From Bacteroidota bacterium (GTDB lineage Bacteria; Zhuqueibacterota; Zhuqueibacteria; Zhuqueibacterales; Geothermadaptataceae), in assembly GCA_011375275.1 (NCBI GenBank), contig DRLW01000345.1, forward strand, positions 1 to 10,425: a stretch of DNA of 10,425 nt. Direction: 5' to 3'. Below the pieces are notes generated by a model. It searched no databases. It saw nothing but the letters and a program-made list of their open reading frames with translations, and was not told where the DNA came from. Below, piece after piece: positions 1 to 8,144 of this stretch. Made by a program: the position numbers and the translations under genes. Position 1 is the first letter of the stretch. The number at the start of each line of letters is the position of its first letter.

Positions 1-593
1 AGAATAGCAGCCTTGAACTCGGCGACCAGCTCTTTCAGGTCATCAGCCGACAGGTCCATATCATACTGGACACCGCGCGCTTCTTTTTTCTTTTCCAGCA
101 GCTCCTCAAAGGGATCGATGTCATCATCGCTCTCCGGTTTGAGGCCGAGCACGACGTCACCATACATCTGAACGAAACGTCGGTAGCAATCATACCCGAA
201 ACGGGGGTTATCGGTCTGTTTGATCAGGCCCTGCACGGTCACATCGTTCAGGCCGAGATTGAGTACCGTGTCCATCATGCCAGGCATGGAAACGCGCGCG
301 CCGCTGCGCACCGAAACCAGCAAGGGGTTCTCAGAATCACCAAATTTGCTGCCCATGGTCTGCTCCACAAAAGCCATGGCGCGATCAACCTCAGCGCTGA
401 GCCCATCGGGATAGGTCTCGTTGTTTTCATAATAACTCGTACACACTTCCGTCGTGATCGTGAAGCCGGCGGGCACAGGGATATTCAAATTGGCCATCTC
501 TGCAAGGTTGGCCCCTTTACCCCCGAGTAAATTTTTCATATCCGCCTTACCCTCGGCCTTGCCGGCTCCAAAGGTATAAACATACTTAGACAT
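1..593 (-). CDS. ppdK: Pyruvate, phosphate dikinase, N-terminal part (cut by the window edge)
   Basis: PPDK reversibly converts pyruvate, ATP and phosphate to phosphoenolpyruvate, AMP and pyrophosphate in the cytoplasm, linking glycolysis and gluconeogenesis. The 197 codons present cover the start of the ATP-grasp nucleotide-binding domain. Visible family motifs are GGKGANLAEM at residues 24-33 and VSVRSGARVSMPGMMDT at 93-109. By alignment from memory with the Clostridium symbiosum enzyme, Lys26 and Arg96 match the ATP-binding Lys22 and Arg92. The full protein is usually about 870-900 residues, so most of the gene, including the phosphohistidine and PEP-binding domains, lies beyond base 1. 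The ATG at 593 has a clear GGAGG (599-603) five bases upstream. The gene follows the protease gene on the same strand after about 150 bases. No strong promoter was seen in that gap, so co-transcription is possible. The identification is firm. Confidence 0.96.
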   Translation of the reverse strand, partial: MSKYVYTFGAGKAEGKADMKNLLGGKGANLAEMANLNIPVPAGFTITTEVCTSYYENNETYPDGLSAEVDRAMAFVEQTMGSKFGDSENPLLVSVRSGARVSMPGMMDTVLNLGLNDVTVQGLIKQTDNPRFGYDCYRRFVQMYGDVVLGLKPESDDDIDPFEELLEKKKEARGVQYDMDLSADDLKELVAEFKAAI

Positions 594-747
594 TTGGTCC
601 TCCATGTCATGCGCAAGCGCGCCTCATCCGCTCCCGGAACGGCTTCCGAAATCAGCTCTGGCCGCTGCACGTACTATGTGAATCGATGCCGGTTTGCCAG
701 CAATGCGCTGAACTCCGGCGGAATTTCTGGTTATGCTTTTCCCCGCC

Positions 748-2451
748 TCAGCCTTGTCCAGATGCCGGCCTCAACAGGGTTTGCCACGCCTGATCGCGGA
801 TCAGCTCCATGGCCTTTTGCAGCTCTTTGTCGTATTTCAGGCTCTTTTCGATCTTGGCGCTCGTCCCCCACAGCTTGGCGGCAATTTCCTCACCCAGTTG
901 CTGCTTGATAAAATCGATATTCTCATCAAAAGCGTTCTTTTTGCTCTCTTCAATTTGCGCGTGCATTTTCTCCAGCGTAGGCAGCATCTGTTCATAAACG
1001 CCGTCCCGCTTCAATGCTTGCTCAAACTCGTCCAGCTCTTGCTCGCTGGCCAGTTTATAGGAAAACTCTTTCTCTTTGAGAAACCTCTTGAAATCCGAGA
1101 TGATCGCTTCGGACACCTCAAAATCGCGCTTCAGACCGGCGTGTGTATTGGCATACAGTACAGCGTAGTTAAAAATCATGGACTGGCGCAACAGGGCGAC
1201 TTCATAGTCATTCAACGTATCCTGCGGCACAGCAACATCAGGCACGATACCTTTACCGCTGGGCACCTTTCTGCCAGATGCAGTAAAAAAATCTTGCAGC
1301 ATGTGGGTTGAATCCGCCTTGATCACATCGGTGATATGATCGACCACGTCCTCGCCAAAACGCTTTTTCCAGCGCGAATCGTTCTGAATCAAGCGCCCTG
1401 AAGGCAGGTAGTACTTTGCCGTGGTCAGCTTCAGGCGTGACTCACGAGTCAGGCCCACCACGCTCTGCACCAGACCTTTGCCAAACGTCTGCTGCCCGAC
1501 GATGATCGCGCGGTCATTATCCTGCAAAGCCCCGGAGACGATCTCAGATGCAGAGGCCGAGAGATCATTCACCAGCACGACCATCGGCAGATCACCGATA
1601 ATGGGATCGTTTTCAGAATAGTATTCCTGAGCAGCCTCGGGCACGCGTCCTTTGGTGGAAACGATGCGTTCTTTTCGGGGCAGAAAGACATCGGTAACAC
1701 CGACTGCCGCATCGAGCAAACCACCGGGGTTGTTGCGCAGGTCAAATACCAGCGCCTGCATACCATCATTGCGCAGCCGCCGGACAGCATCGCGCACCTC
1801 GTTGGCAGCATTACGGGAAAACCGGGAAAGTTTGATATACCCGATTCCATCTTCGAGTATGCCGGCATATTCGACATCTTTAACTACAATTTCCGCGCGT
1901 ACGAGGCGAAACTCCAAGGGGTCTGCAACGCCGTCGCGGGAAACCTTCAGCACCACCGAGGTGCCGATCTCACCCCGCAGATGGGATGCAACCTCGCTGA
2001 CACTCTTACCGCGCGTACTCTCGCCATCGATCTCGATAATTCGGTCTCCCTCGCGAATTCCCGCGCGCAAAGCCGGTGTGTTGTCATAGGGCGGCTCGAC
2101 CACAGTCGGCCACCCTTCACGCACCTGAATCAGCATGCCGACACCACCATAGCGACCGGTGGTCATGATCTGGAACTGCTCATTATCCTCATCTTCGATC
2201 AGCACGGTGTAGGGATCGATCGCCCGCAGCATCGCATTCACGCCCACACGCATCAGCTTGTCGGGCTGGACATCTTCGACATATTTCTGTGCGATCTCAC
2301 GATAGATGAGGCCAAACAGGGTGATGTTCTTATGAATCTCTCCCAGCCTGTCTGCACCTGAGGGCAAACCGGTCAGCGCTACGGTGCCGGCCATGCTGGC
2401 GATGAGCAACAAAATGATGAGGGGTCGTGTGTGGCGTCCTGTTCGCATCAT
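748..2451 (-). CDS. S41 family C-terminal processing protease (CtpA/Prc type) with PDZ domain
   Basis: This is a serine-lysine protease of family S41, expected to act outside the cytoplasmic membrane on protein C-termini. From the ATG at 2451 the protein has 567 residues. A basic N-terminus is followed by one hydrophobic segment (about 10-29), an uncleaved anchor or signal peptide. A PDZ domain spans about 99-175. The protease core contains the substrate-site motif DLRNNPGG (about 237-244), the serine motif SASASEI with probable nucleophile Ser300, and FGKG with the general base Lys325. The 25-residue Ser-Lys spacing matches Prc and CtpA. The C-terminal 200 residues are charged and helical. 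A GTG start at 2466 would overlap the tmk stop as GTGA, but GGAG at 2456-2459 favours the ATG at 2451 or at 2448. It probably forms an operon with tmk. The particular substrate cannot be read from the sequence. Confidence 0.93.
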   Translation of the reverse strand: MMRTGRHTRPLIILLLIASMAGTVALTGLPSGADRLGEIHKNITLFGLIYREIAQKYVEDVQPDKLMRVGVNAMLRAIDPYTVLIEDEDNEQFQIMTTGRYGGVGMLIQVREGWPTVVEPPYDNTPALRAGIREGDRIIEIDGESTRGKSVSEVASHLRGEIGTSVVLKVSRDGVADPLEFRLVRAEIVVKDVEYAGILEDGIGYIKLSRFSRNAANEVRDAVRRLRNDGMQALVFDLRNNPGGLLDAAVGVTDVFLPRKERIVSTKGRVPEAAQEYYSENDPIIGDLPMVVLVNDLSASASEIVSGALQDNDRAIIVGQQTFGKGLVQSVVGLTRESRLKLTTAKYYLPSGRLIQNDSRWKKRFGEDVVDHITDVIKADSTHMLQDFFTASGRKVPSGKGIVPDVAVPQDTLNDYEVALLRQSMIFNYAVLYANTHAGLKRDFEVSEAIISDFKRFLKEKEFSYKLASEQELDEFEQALKRDGVYEQMLPTLEKMHAQIEESKKNAFDENIDFIKQQLGEEIAAKLWGTSAKIEKSLKYDKELQKAMELIRDQAWQTLLRPASGQG

Positions 2452-2455
2452 GCTT

Positions 2456-2459
2456 CTCC
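2456..2459 (-). promoter_or_regulatory. Shine-Dalgarno site deciding the protease start
   Basis: GGAG is followed by AAGC and then two consecutive ATG codons (2451 and 2448). It lies four and seven bases before them and downstream of the GTG at 2466, which has no such site. This supports starting the S41 protease at one of the ATGs. Confidence 0.5.
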
Positions 2460-2462
2460 AGT

Positions 2463-3107
2463 TCACTGCTGAGATGGGGGTATAGTTTGCCGGATGGTTT
2501 CCCAGATTTCCGCGGCCAGGTCCTGTGTGGCACGCGCTGCATCGAGTACACGAAACCGGTGGCTGTGCTTCCGGGAAATCTGCAGATAGCCTTCGCGCAC
2601 GCGTTGATGGAATGCTCCGGCCTGCAGTTCCATCCGGTCCGGCGCAGCACCCTGTGCCACCCGCCGGCGGGCTGCCATCTCCGGCGCGATATCGAGCAAG
2701 AAGGTAATATCCGGCTCCAGGCCGTTGGTAGCAAAAGAGTTGATCGTATCGACGATTGTCAAATCCAGCCCGCGGCCATAGCCCTGGTATGCTGTCGTCG
2801 AATCAAAATAGCGGTCACACAGAATGACTTTTCCCTGCTGCAGGGCTGGTACGATCTGTTCATCGACAATCTGCGCGCGTGCTGCTGAGTAAAGAAAAAT
2901 TTCGGCCCGCTCGGAGAGGGCATCATGATCGCGATCCAGCAGGATGGTTCTGATCTTTTCCGAAATGGCTGTGCCGCCCGGCTCTCTGACCACGAGCACA
3001 TCCAGCCCTGCTTCCAGAAGCCTGTCCCGCAGCAGAGAAATCTGCGTGGTTTTACCGGAAAAATCTATGCCTTCAAAGGTGACGAAAAGCCCTTTTGTTT
3101 CTGCCAT
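2463..3107 (-). CDS. tmk: Thymidylate kinase (dTMP kinase)
   Basis: The enzyme phosphorylates dTMP to dTDP with ATP, an essential cytoplasmic step of dTTP synthesis. The 214-residue protein has the usual family length. The P-loop is GIDFSGKT (residues 13-20, Lys19). It is followed by REPGGT (41-46), the DRY motif (98-100) with the substrate-binding stretch STTAYQGYGRG, and an arginine-rich lid region around 147-158 (RRRVAQGAAPDR). The ATG at 3107 puts the P-loop at the expected distance from the N-terminus. The frame stays open to a TTG at 3161, and two GTGs (3125, 3122) follow a GGGGGA stretch, so the start could be slightly longer. There is no strong Shine-Dalgarno at the chosen ATG. The stop codon overlaps a possible GTG start of the protease gene, which suggests a tmk-protease transcription unit. 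Confidence 0.96.
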   Translation of the reverse strand: MAETKGLFVTFEGIDFSGKTTQISLLRDRLLEAGLDVLVVREPGGTAISEKIRTILLDRDHDALSERAEIFLYSAARAQIVDEQIVPALQQGKVILCDRYFDSTTAYQGYGRGLDLTIVDTINSFATNGLEPDITFLLDIAPEMAARRRVAQGAAPDRMELQAGAFHQRVREGYLQISRKHSHRFRVLDAARATQDLAAEIWETIRQTIPPSQQ

Positions 3108-3204
3108 TGCTGCGGATTCCACCACTCCCCCGTTTTGTTCATGAATGAGCACTTCGTGCAAGGACTGTCTGGATAGCGGTAACTTTTATCCGAACGAAGC
3201 CGCA

Positions 3205-3232
3205 TTTTTATCGTGCAGGGTAGAAAAGTCTA
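3205..3232 (-). promoter_or_regulatory. Possible promoter for tmk
   Basis: On the minus strand TAGACT (3227-3232) and TAAAAA (3205-3210) are separated by 16 bases, about 100 bases upstream of the tmk ATG. The match to sigma70 is mediocre and the surrounding 3162-3300 stretch is AT-rich, so this is a weak candidate. Confidence 0.22.
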
Positions 3233-3334
3233 TCCTGATTTTTTTCACGAAATAACGCTGTGCGCAAAAAAGCCGGCAGCGCTGAAGTTTTTTATCTCTA
3301 TAACTTTTTCAGGCGAAATGCCGGTGCTGCCAGG

Positions 3335-4672
3335 CTACAGATCGATCACTTTCCATTTTCCACCCCGGTAGCGCCAGTAGTTCAGCACCAGGCGCGTCGT
3401 CTCATCGCAAATGTGTACCATCCAGAGCCCCCAGAGCGACAGGTTAAAAACAAAAGCGACAAACCAGTTGGCAACCACTTCGAAGACCACGACCGCCGCG
3501 ATCGTACTCCACATCAACCACTTTAAATCACCGGCGCCGCGCAGGTTGCCCATGAGAACACCATCGACGGCTTTGGGAATCTGTACCAGCGCAAACAGGG
3601 TCACCACAGTCGTGCCGACGCGCAGGACCTGCGGATCATCGGTAAAGACCGAAACCATGGTTTCTGAAGCAAAAATCATCATCGCAACGATCACCATCAC
3701 GAAGACGAAGACGACCCAACTGGCCATCTCAGCGGTTTTTTCTGCCAGCGCCCGCTCCTCGGCACCGAGGTTCCTGCCCATCAGGGTCATGGCTCCTATG
3801 CCGAAGCCGAAATAAACCATGGACAGCAGCGCCTGTATGCGCAGAAAAACCTGGTGTGCTGCCAGCACGGTCACACCGATCACCGCCGCATAAGATGAGA
3901 CGATCAGCAGGCCAAAAGACCAGACCAACTGCTCGATGGTCGTGGGAATACCGGCGTTGAACAAGCGCTTGAATGAGTGCCAGTTAGGCGTGGTGATTTC
4001 CTTGAAAGACAGGAACAGGGTGACCTTGCCGCTGCGCAGCAGAAAAAACGTAACGATAAAACCCAGGCTGTGCGAAATTCCCAGTGCCAGCGCTGCTCCG
4101 AACACCTCGAGGCGCGGGAGCCCGAACCAGCCGAAAATCAAAGCAGGCGACAGGATGATGTTCAGAGTATTGATGCCGACGTTGACCAACATCGATTGCA
4201 CCGTGTCACCCGACCCGCGAATCACCCCCAGGGCCACGAAGTTGGTGATCATCAGCGGAGCAAACAGGGCAACTGTCTGCAGATAGGTAATGCCTGCATT
4301 GCGGGCTTCACCGCTGGCTTCCCGGATGAGCAGAAAAATCCCCGGTGAGCCGAAATACCACAGCAACGCCAGCAGAACGGCGAAGAGCGCGCCGATCATG
4401 AACGTCTGCCCGAGGATATGATTCGCCTGCCAGTGATCTTTCGCCCCGATGTACCGGGTGATGATCAGCGAAGCGCCGACGATAAACGTGAGCATCACAG
4501 ACATGCAGACCACCAGTACCTGGATGGCCATACCCACCCCGGCAAAGGCCGCTGCGCTGATCTGGCCGATGAATATCGCTTCAACGGTCCACATCAATGT
4601 CTGTGATGACAGGTCTATCACCGCCGGCAAAGATGTTTTCAGTATCGATCTGAGCGGCGTCGTTTCTTTCAA
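3335..4672 (-). CDS. MATE family efflux transporter
   Basis: This is an inner-membrane multidrug and toxin extrusion (MATE) transporter, a family that typically exchanges Na+ or H+ for organic cations or other substrates. The protein has 445 residues, standard for the family, with about twelve hydrophobic segments in two homologous halves. Each half carries the internal family signature: IRGSGDT at about 151-157 and LRGAGDLKW at about 377-385. The N-terminus lines up with typical MATE proteins just before the first helix. The start must be the TTG at 4672, because a stop lies five codons upstream and no earlier ATG or GTG exists. Its ribosome site is weak. The gene sits 39 bases downstream of inositol-phosphate synthase on the same strand and is probably co-transcribed with it. 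Substrate unknown. A role linked to inositol compounds is only a positional inference. Confidence 0.92.
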   Translation of the reverse strand: MKETTPLRSILKTSLPAVIDLSSQTLMWTVEAIFIGQISAAAFAGVGMAIQVLVVCMSVMLTFIVGASLIITRYIGAKDHWQANHILGQTFMIGALFAVLLALLWYFGSPGIFLLIREASGEARNAGITYLQTVALFAPLMITNFVALGVIRGSGDTVQSMLVNVGINTLNIILSPALIFGWFGLPRLEVFGAALALGISHSLGFIVTFFLLRSGKVTLFLSFKEITTPNWHSFKRLFNAGIPTTIEQLVWSFGLLIVSSYAAVIGVTVLAAHQVFLRIQALLSMVYFGFGIGAMTLMGRNLGAEERALAEKTAEMASWVVFVFVMVIVAMMIFASETMVSVFTDDPQVLRVGTTVVTLFALVQIPKAVDGVLMGNLRGAGDLKWLMWSTIAAVVVFEVVANWFVAFVFNLSLWGLWMVHICDETTRLVLNYWRYRGGKWKVIDL

Positions 4673-4711
4673 AGGGATTTCCGGCTACGTGATGACAAAT
4701 CCCGTTTGGGA

Positions 4712-6025
<1,314 letters not shown>

Positions 6026-6030
6026 TTTTT

Positions 6031-6036
6031 CCTCCC
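6031..6036 (-). promoter_or_regulatory. Shine-Dalgarno site of the inositol-phosphate synthase gene
   Basis: GGGAGG is followed by five adenines and the ATG at 6025. It fixes the start seven codons into an open frame that otherwise extends back to a TTG at 6043. Confidence 0.75.
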
Positions 6037-6229
6037 GGTCCAATGCTGTTCATAGCCTGAAAAATCCATATGTTTGAAGTTGTTATCCCGAATCATTCCT
6101 ATAAAATAGCGCTTCGCGCTCTGAAAGCGGGATGTGTGCTTTTCATTAAATACTGGGGCATTCCATCACGCCACACGACAGGCACATTACGGTGACGCGG
6201 GTATCACACTCCCCATGATGGAGCCTGTG

Positions 6230-6895
6230 TTATTTATCGCTATCGAGGGAGTCGAGGCTGTCACCGGTTTCGCGGGCCCGTTCCGTATTCCAAATATGAT
6301 ACAGACGCTGCATGGCAGTGTAGTTTGCCAGCACAGCGACGAGCAGAATAGCCACGATGAGCAGATATTTACTGAAGACCGCGCTGACGCCGATATAGAC
6401 GATGCGCTCAGGCCTCTGCATCAGCCCGACTTTGCACTCGAGGCCAAGGCCCTCTGCCCGGGCACGAACATAGCTGACCATGACCGAACCACCGAGGGCA
6501 ATGGAGACGCCCATAGCCGTGATAAAGGCGAGGTACTCGTTCATCAGGCCATTCCACGCCTGATAGACGAAATAGTACGCCAGGCCAAAAAACATGATCA
6601 CTTCGGAATAGCGGTCCATGGTCGAATCATACAGGGCACCGAAACGGGTAACCCGGCTCGTTGCCCGGGCCACACGGCCATCGATGATGTCAAACGTACC
6701 GGCAAGGAGCACCAATGCCCCGCCGATGCGATAATGTCCCGCTCCGAAATAAAACGCCGCGATGACACTGATGATGAAGCCGATCGTCGTGAAAAAATTC
6801 GGATTCAGCTCCAGATCGATGAAGAGATCAACAACCGGCTGGGTAAAATCGAGATACCACTCTTTGACGCCTTCGGGCAGAATATCGAGTTTCAT
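6230..6895 (-). CDS. CDP-alcohol phosphatidyltransferase, probably making an inositol phospholipid
   Basis: This integral membrane enzyme transfers a phosphatidyl group from a CDP-lipid to an alcohol or alcohol phosphate. The complete family motif is present with exact spacing: Asp69, Asp72-Gly73, Ala76-Arg77, Gly86, Asp90 and Asp94, the aspartates being the metal and catalytic ligands. About six hydrophobic segments surround it within 221 residues. After them, SYVRARAEGLGL (141-152) and QRPER (160-164) resemble phosphatidylinositol-phosphate synthases and PgsA-like relatives. The ATG at 6895 overlaps the rsmI stop as ATGA, so the two are translationally linked. A longer open frame upstream of this ATG lies inside rsmI and is not needed. 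The neighbouring inositol-phosphate synthase suggests inositol phosphate as acceptor. Phosphatidylglycerophosphate or another polar head group cannot be excluded from sequence alone. Confidence 0.92.
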   Translation of the reverse strand: MKLDILPEGVKEWYLDFTQPVVDLFIDLELNPNFFTTIGFIISVIAAFYFGAGHYRIGGALVLLAGTFDIIDGRVARATSRVTRFGALYDSTMDRYSEVIMFFGLAYYFVYQAWNGLMNEYLAFITAMGVSIALGGSVMVSYVRARAEGLGLECKVGLMQRPERIVYIGVSAVFSKYLLIVAILLVAVLANYTAMQRLYHIWNTERARETGDSLDSLDSDK

Positions 6896-7614
6896 GAATT
6901 CTCTTTCACTTGTTTTTCCGATTTTCCTTCTACGACGATGACACACTCTCCCTTGAGCTTGCGGTGTTGCAGCAGCTCAGACAAAGAGTGCAAATCCCCC
7001 CGGATAACTTCCTCGAACTTCTTGGTCAACTCCCGGACTATCGCAGCCCGGCGTACGCCGAATGCGGCAAGCAGGTCTGTTATCGTGCGCGCCAGTCTAT
7101 GGGGAGATTCGTAGAAAATCAGCGTTCTTTCTTCATCTTTCAGCCGATTAAAGAAGGTCTTGCGCCCCTTCCTGGCAGGGGGAAAGCCTTCAAAAACGAA
7201 CCGGTGCAACGGCAGGCCCGACAAAATCAGAGCCGGCACCAGGGCGGTAGCTCCGGGTATGGGCACGACCGGGATGCCGTTCGCGATGGCCTCCCTGATC
7301 AGAAAAAATCCGGGGTCGGAAATCCCCGGAGTGCCTGCGTCCGAAATCAACGCAACCGAATCACCTTGCTGAAGGTAACGAATCAAAACCGGCGCCTGGC
7401 GGCTTTTGTTGTGATCATGAAAACTGATCAGGCGCTTTTCGATCTGGTAGTGACGCAGCAACTGGGCGCTGTGGCGTGTGTCCTCTGCCGCGATCACATC
7501 GACTCCTCCCAGGATATCGAGGGCGCGCAGGGTGATATCGCGTAAGTTGCCGATCGGTGTTGCGACCACATACAGGGTACCACCATGTACGCTCTCCCGA
7601 TGCTGTTCATCCAC
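6892..7614 (-). CDS. rsmI: 16S rRNA (cytidine(1402)-2'-O)-methyltransferase
   Basis: RsmI uses S-adenosylmethionine to 2'-O-methylate cytidine 1402 in the decoding centre of 16S rRNA. It belongs to the tetrapyrrole methylase fold. Motifs, counted from the GTG at 7614 (240 residues): TLYVVATPIGNL (13-24), AAEDTRHS (42-49), SDAGTPGISDPG (91-102), PIPGATA (118-124), FYESPHRL (168-175) and RELTKKFEE (194-202). It is shorter than the 286-residue E. coli protein, lacking most of the C-terminal tail. The start is uncertain. GTG 7614 gives a family-like N-terminus and has GAGGG about ten bases upstream. The frame, however, stays open beyond a TTG at 7728, which would add 38 residues of protein-like sequence. 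The gene overlaps the downstream phosphatidyltransferase by four bases and has a strong promoter candidate upstream. Confidence 0.94.
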   Translation of the reverse strand: MDEQHRESVHGGTLYVVATPIGNLRDITLRALDILGGVDVIAAEDTRHSAQLLRHYQIEKRLISFHDHNKSRQAPVLIRYLQQGDSVALISDAGTPGISDPGFFLIREAIANGIPVVPIPGATALVPALILSGLPLHRFVFEGFPPARKGRKTFFNRLKDEERTLIFYESPHRLARTITDLLAAFGVRRAAIVRELTKKFEEVIRGDLHSLSELLQHRKLKGECVIVVEGKSEKQVKENS

Positions 7615-7818
7615 GATAACCAGACCCTCATATTGCGGCAGAAAATCCCGTAAAACCGCATGGCGCAGTTTGTATCCCGTGTCCTCACCGCAGTGCAAAG
7701 CGGCAATATCTTTCGGGATAAAAACCAAAAGGCGAACCTGAAAAAGTCCACCTGTTTTGCTTCCTGCTGCCAGCGACAGCTCCTGAACTACCTGTGTTTC
7801 AGGCTCAAGTAAGCATGA

Positions 7819-7847
7819 AGTATAGGGAATAACATCCTAAAAGTCAA
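7819..7847 (-). promoter_or_regulatory. Near-consensus sigma70-type promoter for rsmI and downstream genes
   Basis: On the minus strand TTGACT (7842-7847) and TATACT (7819-7824) are separated by exactly 17 bases, matching five of six bases at each box. Transcription would begin near 7812, giving a leader of about 85 bases to the TTG at 7728 or about 200 bases to the GTG at 7614. It probably drives rsmI and the phosphatidyltransferase, and perhaps the inositol-phosphate synthase and MATE genes. Confidence 0.65.
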
Positions 7848-7972
7848 GGGAAAGCACTGGCACGGAATGCTCATAAAATATCTCCGCATGCATCGGTTAA
7901 CCATTTGTTTATTATAGCCTAAAAAGATTTTCCAGATATGCGGCCGGACAGAAAAAATGACCGGATATTCAG

Positions 7973-8001
7973 TTGCATTTTACCCCCTTTTTTGTTACAC
8001 T
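7973..8001 (+). promoter_or_regulatory. Promoter candidate for the aldehyde dehydrogenase gene
   Basis: TTGCAT (7973-7978) and TACACT (7996-8001) are spaced 17 bases apart. Transcription from near 8008 would leave an untranslated leader of about 137 bases before the ATG at 8145, long enough to hold control elements, although I recognise none. Confidence 0.5.
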
Positions 8002-8144
8002 CGCATGTTTTGAAACTCGTACTTTGAAGCACAGTTGGACGTATCGCAAGACAGGTGTCTCGCGCTATTCATGATACACGTTTTTCTATTCTTCGGCACG
8101 CATGAGCAGACTGTCATTACACTCCATGTTATGAGGTATAAAAA

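Larger units (their letters stand above)
7729..8144. other. Divergent intergenic region between rsmI and the aldehyde dehydrogenase gene
   Basis: This gap of more than 400 bases separates the leftward rsmI group from the rightward dehydrogenase gene. It carries one promoter candidate in each direction, the two about 125 bases apart. Between them is the perfect 8-base palindrome GGTTAACC (7895-7902), and an imperfect inverted pair built on CCGG and ATAT lies at about 7937-7968. Either could bind a regulator, but nothing confirms it. No RNA gene, riboswitch or convincing small gene was recognised. The open frame upstream of rsmI enters the left part of the region. Confidence 0.6.

Noticed and set aside
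733..1311. Plus-strand open frame of 192 codons opposite the S41 protease
   Set aside because: It is a shadow of the protease C-terminal region, with no ribosome site and no recognisable domain.
3255..3295. AT runs flanking GC-rich palindromes (GCCGGC, CAGCGCTG) between tmk and the MATE gene, considered as a bidirectional terminator
   Set aside because: The two palindromes do not form one stable stem next to a T-run in either direction.
6101..6120. Small hairpin AGCGC/GCGCT followed on the minus strand by ATTTTAT, between the phosphatidyltransferase and inositol-phosphate synthase genes
   Set aside because: A five-base stem and an interrupted T-run are too weak to call a terminator. Read-through into the synthase gene remains plausible.
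6134..7114. Plus-strand open frame of 326 codons opposite the phosphatidyltransferase and rsmI
   Set aside because: It is antisense to two genes with complete motifs, and its composition lacks hydrophobic-core or motif patterns.
8002..8144. Long leader of the aldehyde dehydrogenase gene, considered as a riboswitch (for example lysine-responsive)
   Set aside because: At about 137 bases with no recognisable conserved core or long paired helices, nothing matches a known riboswitch.
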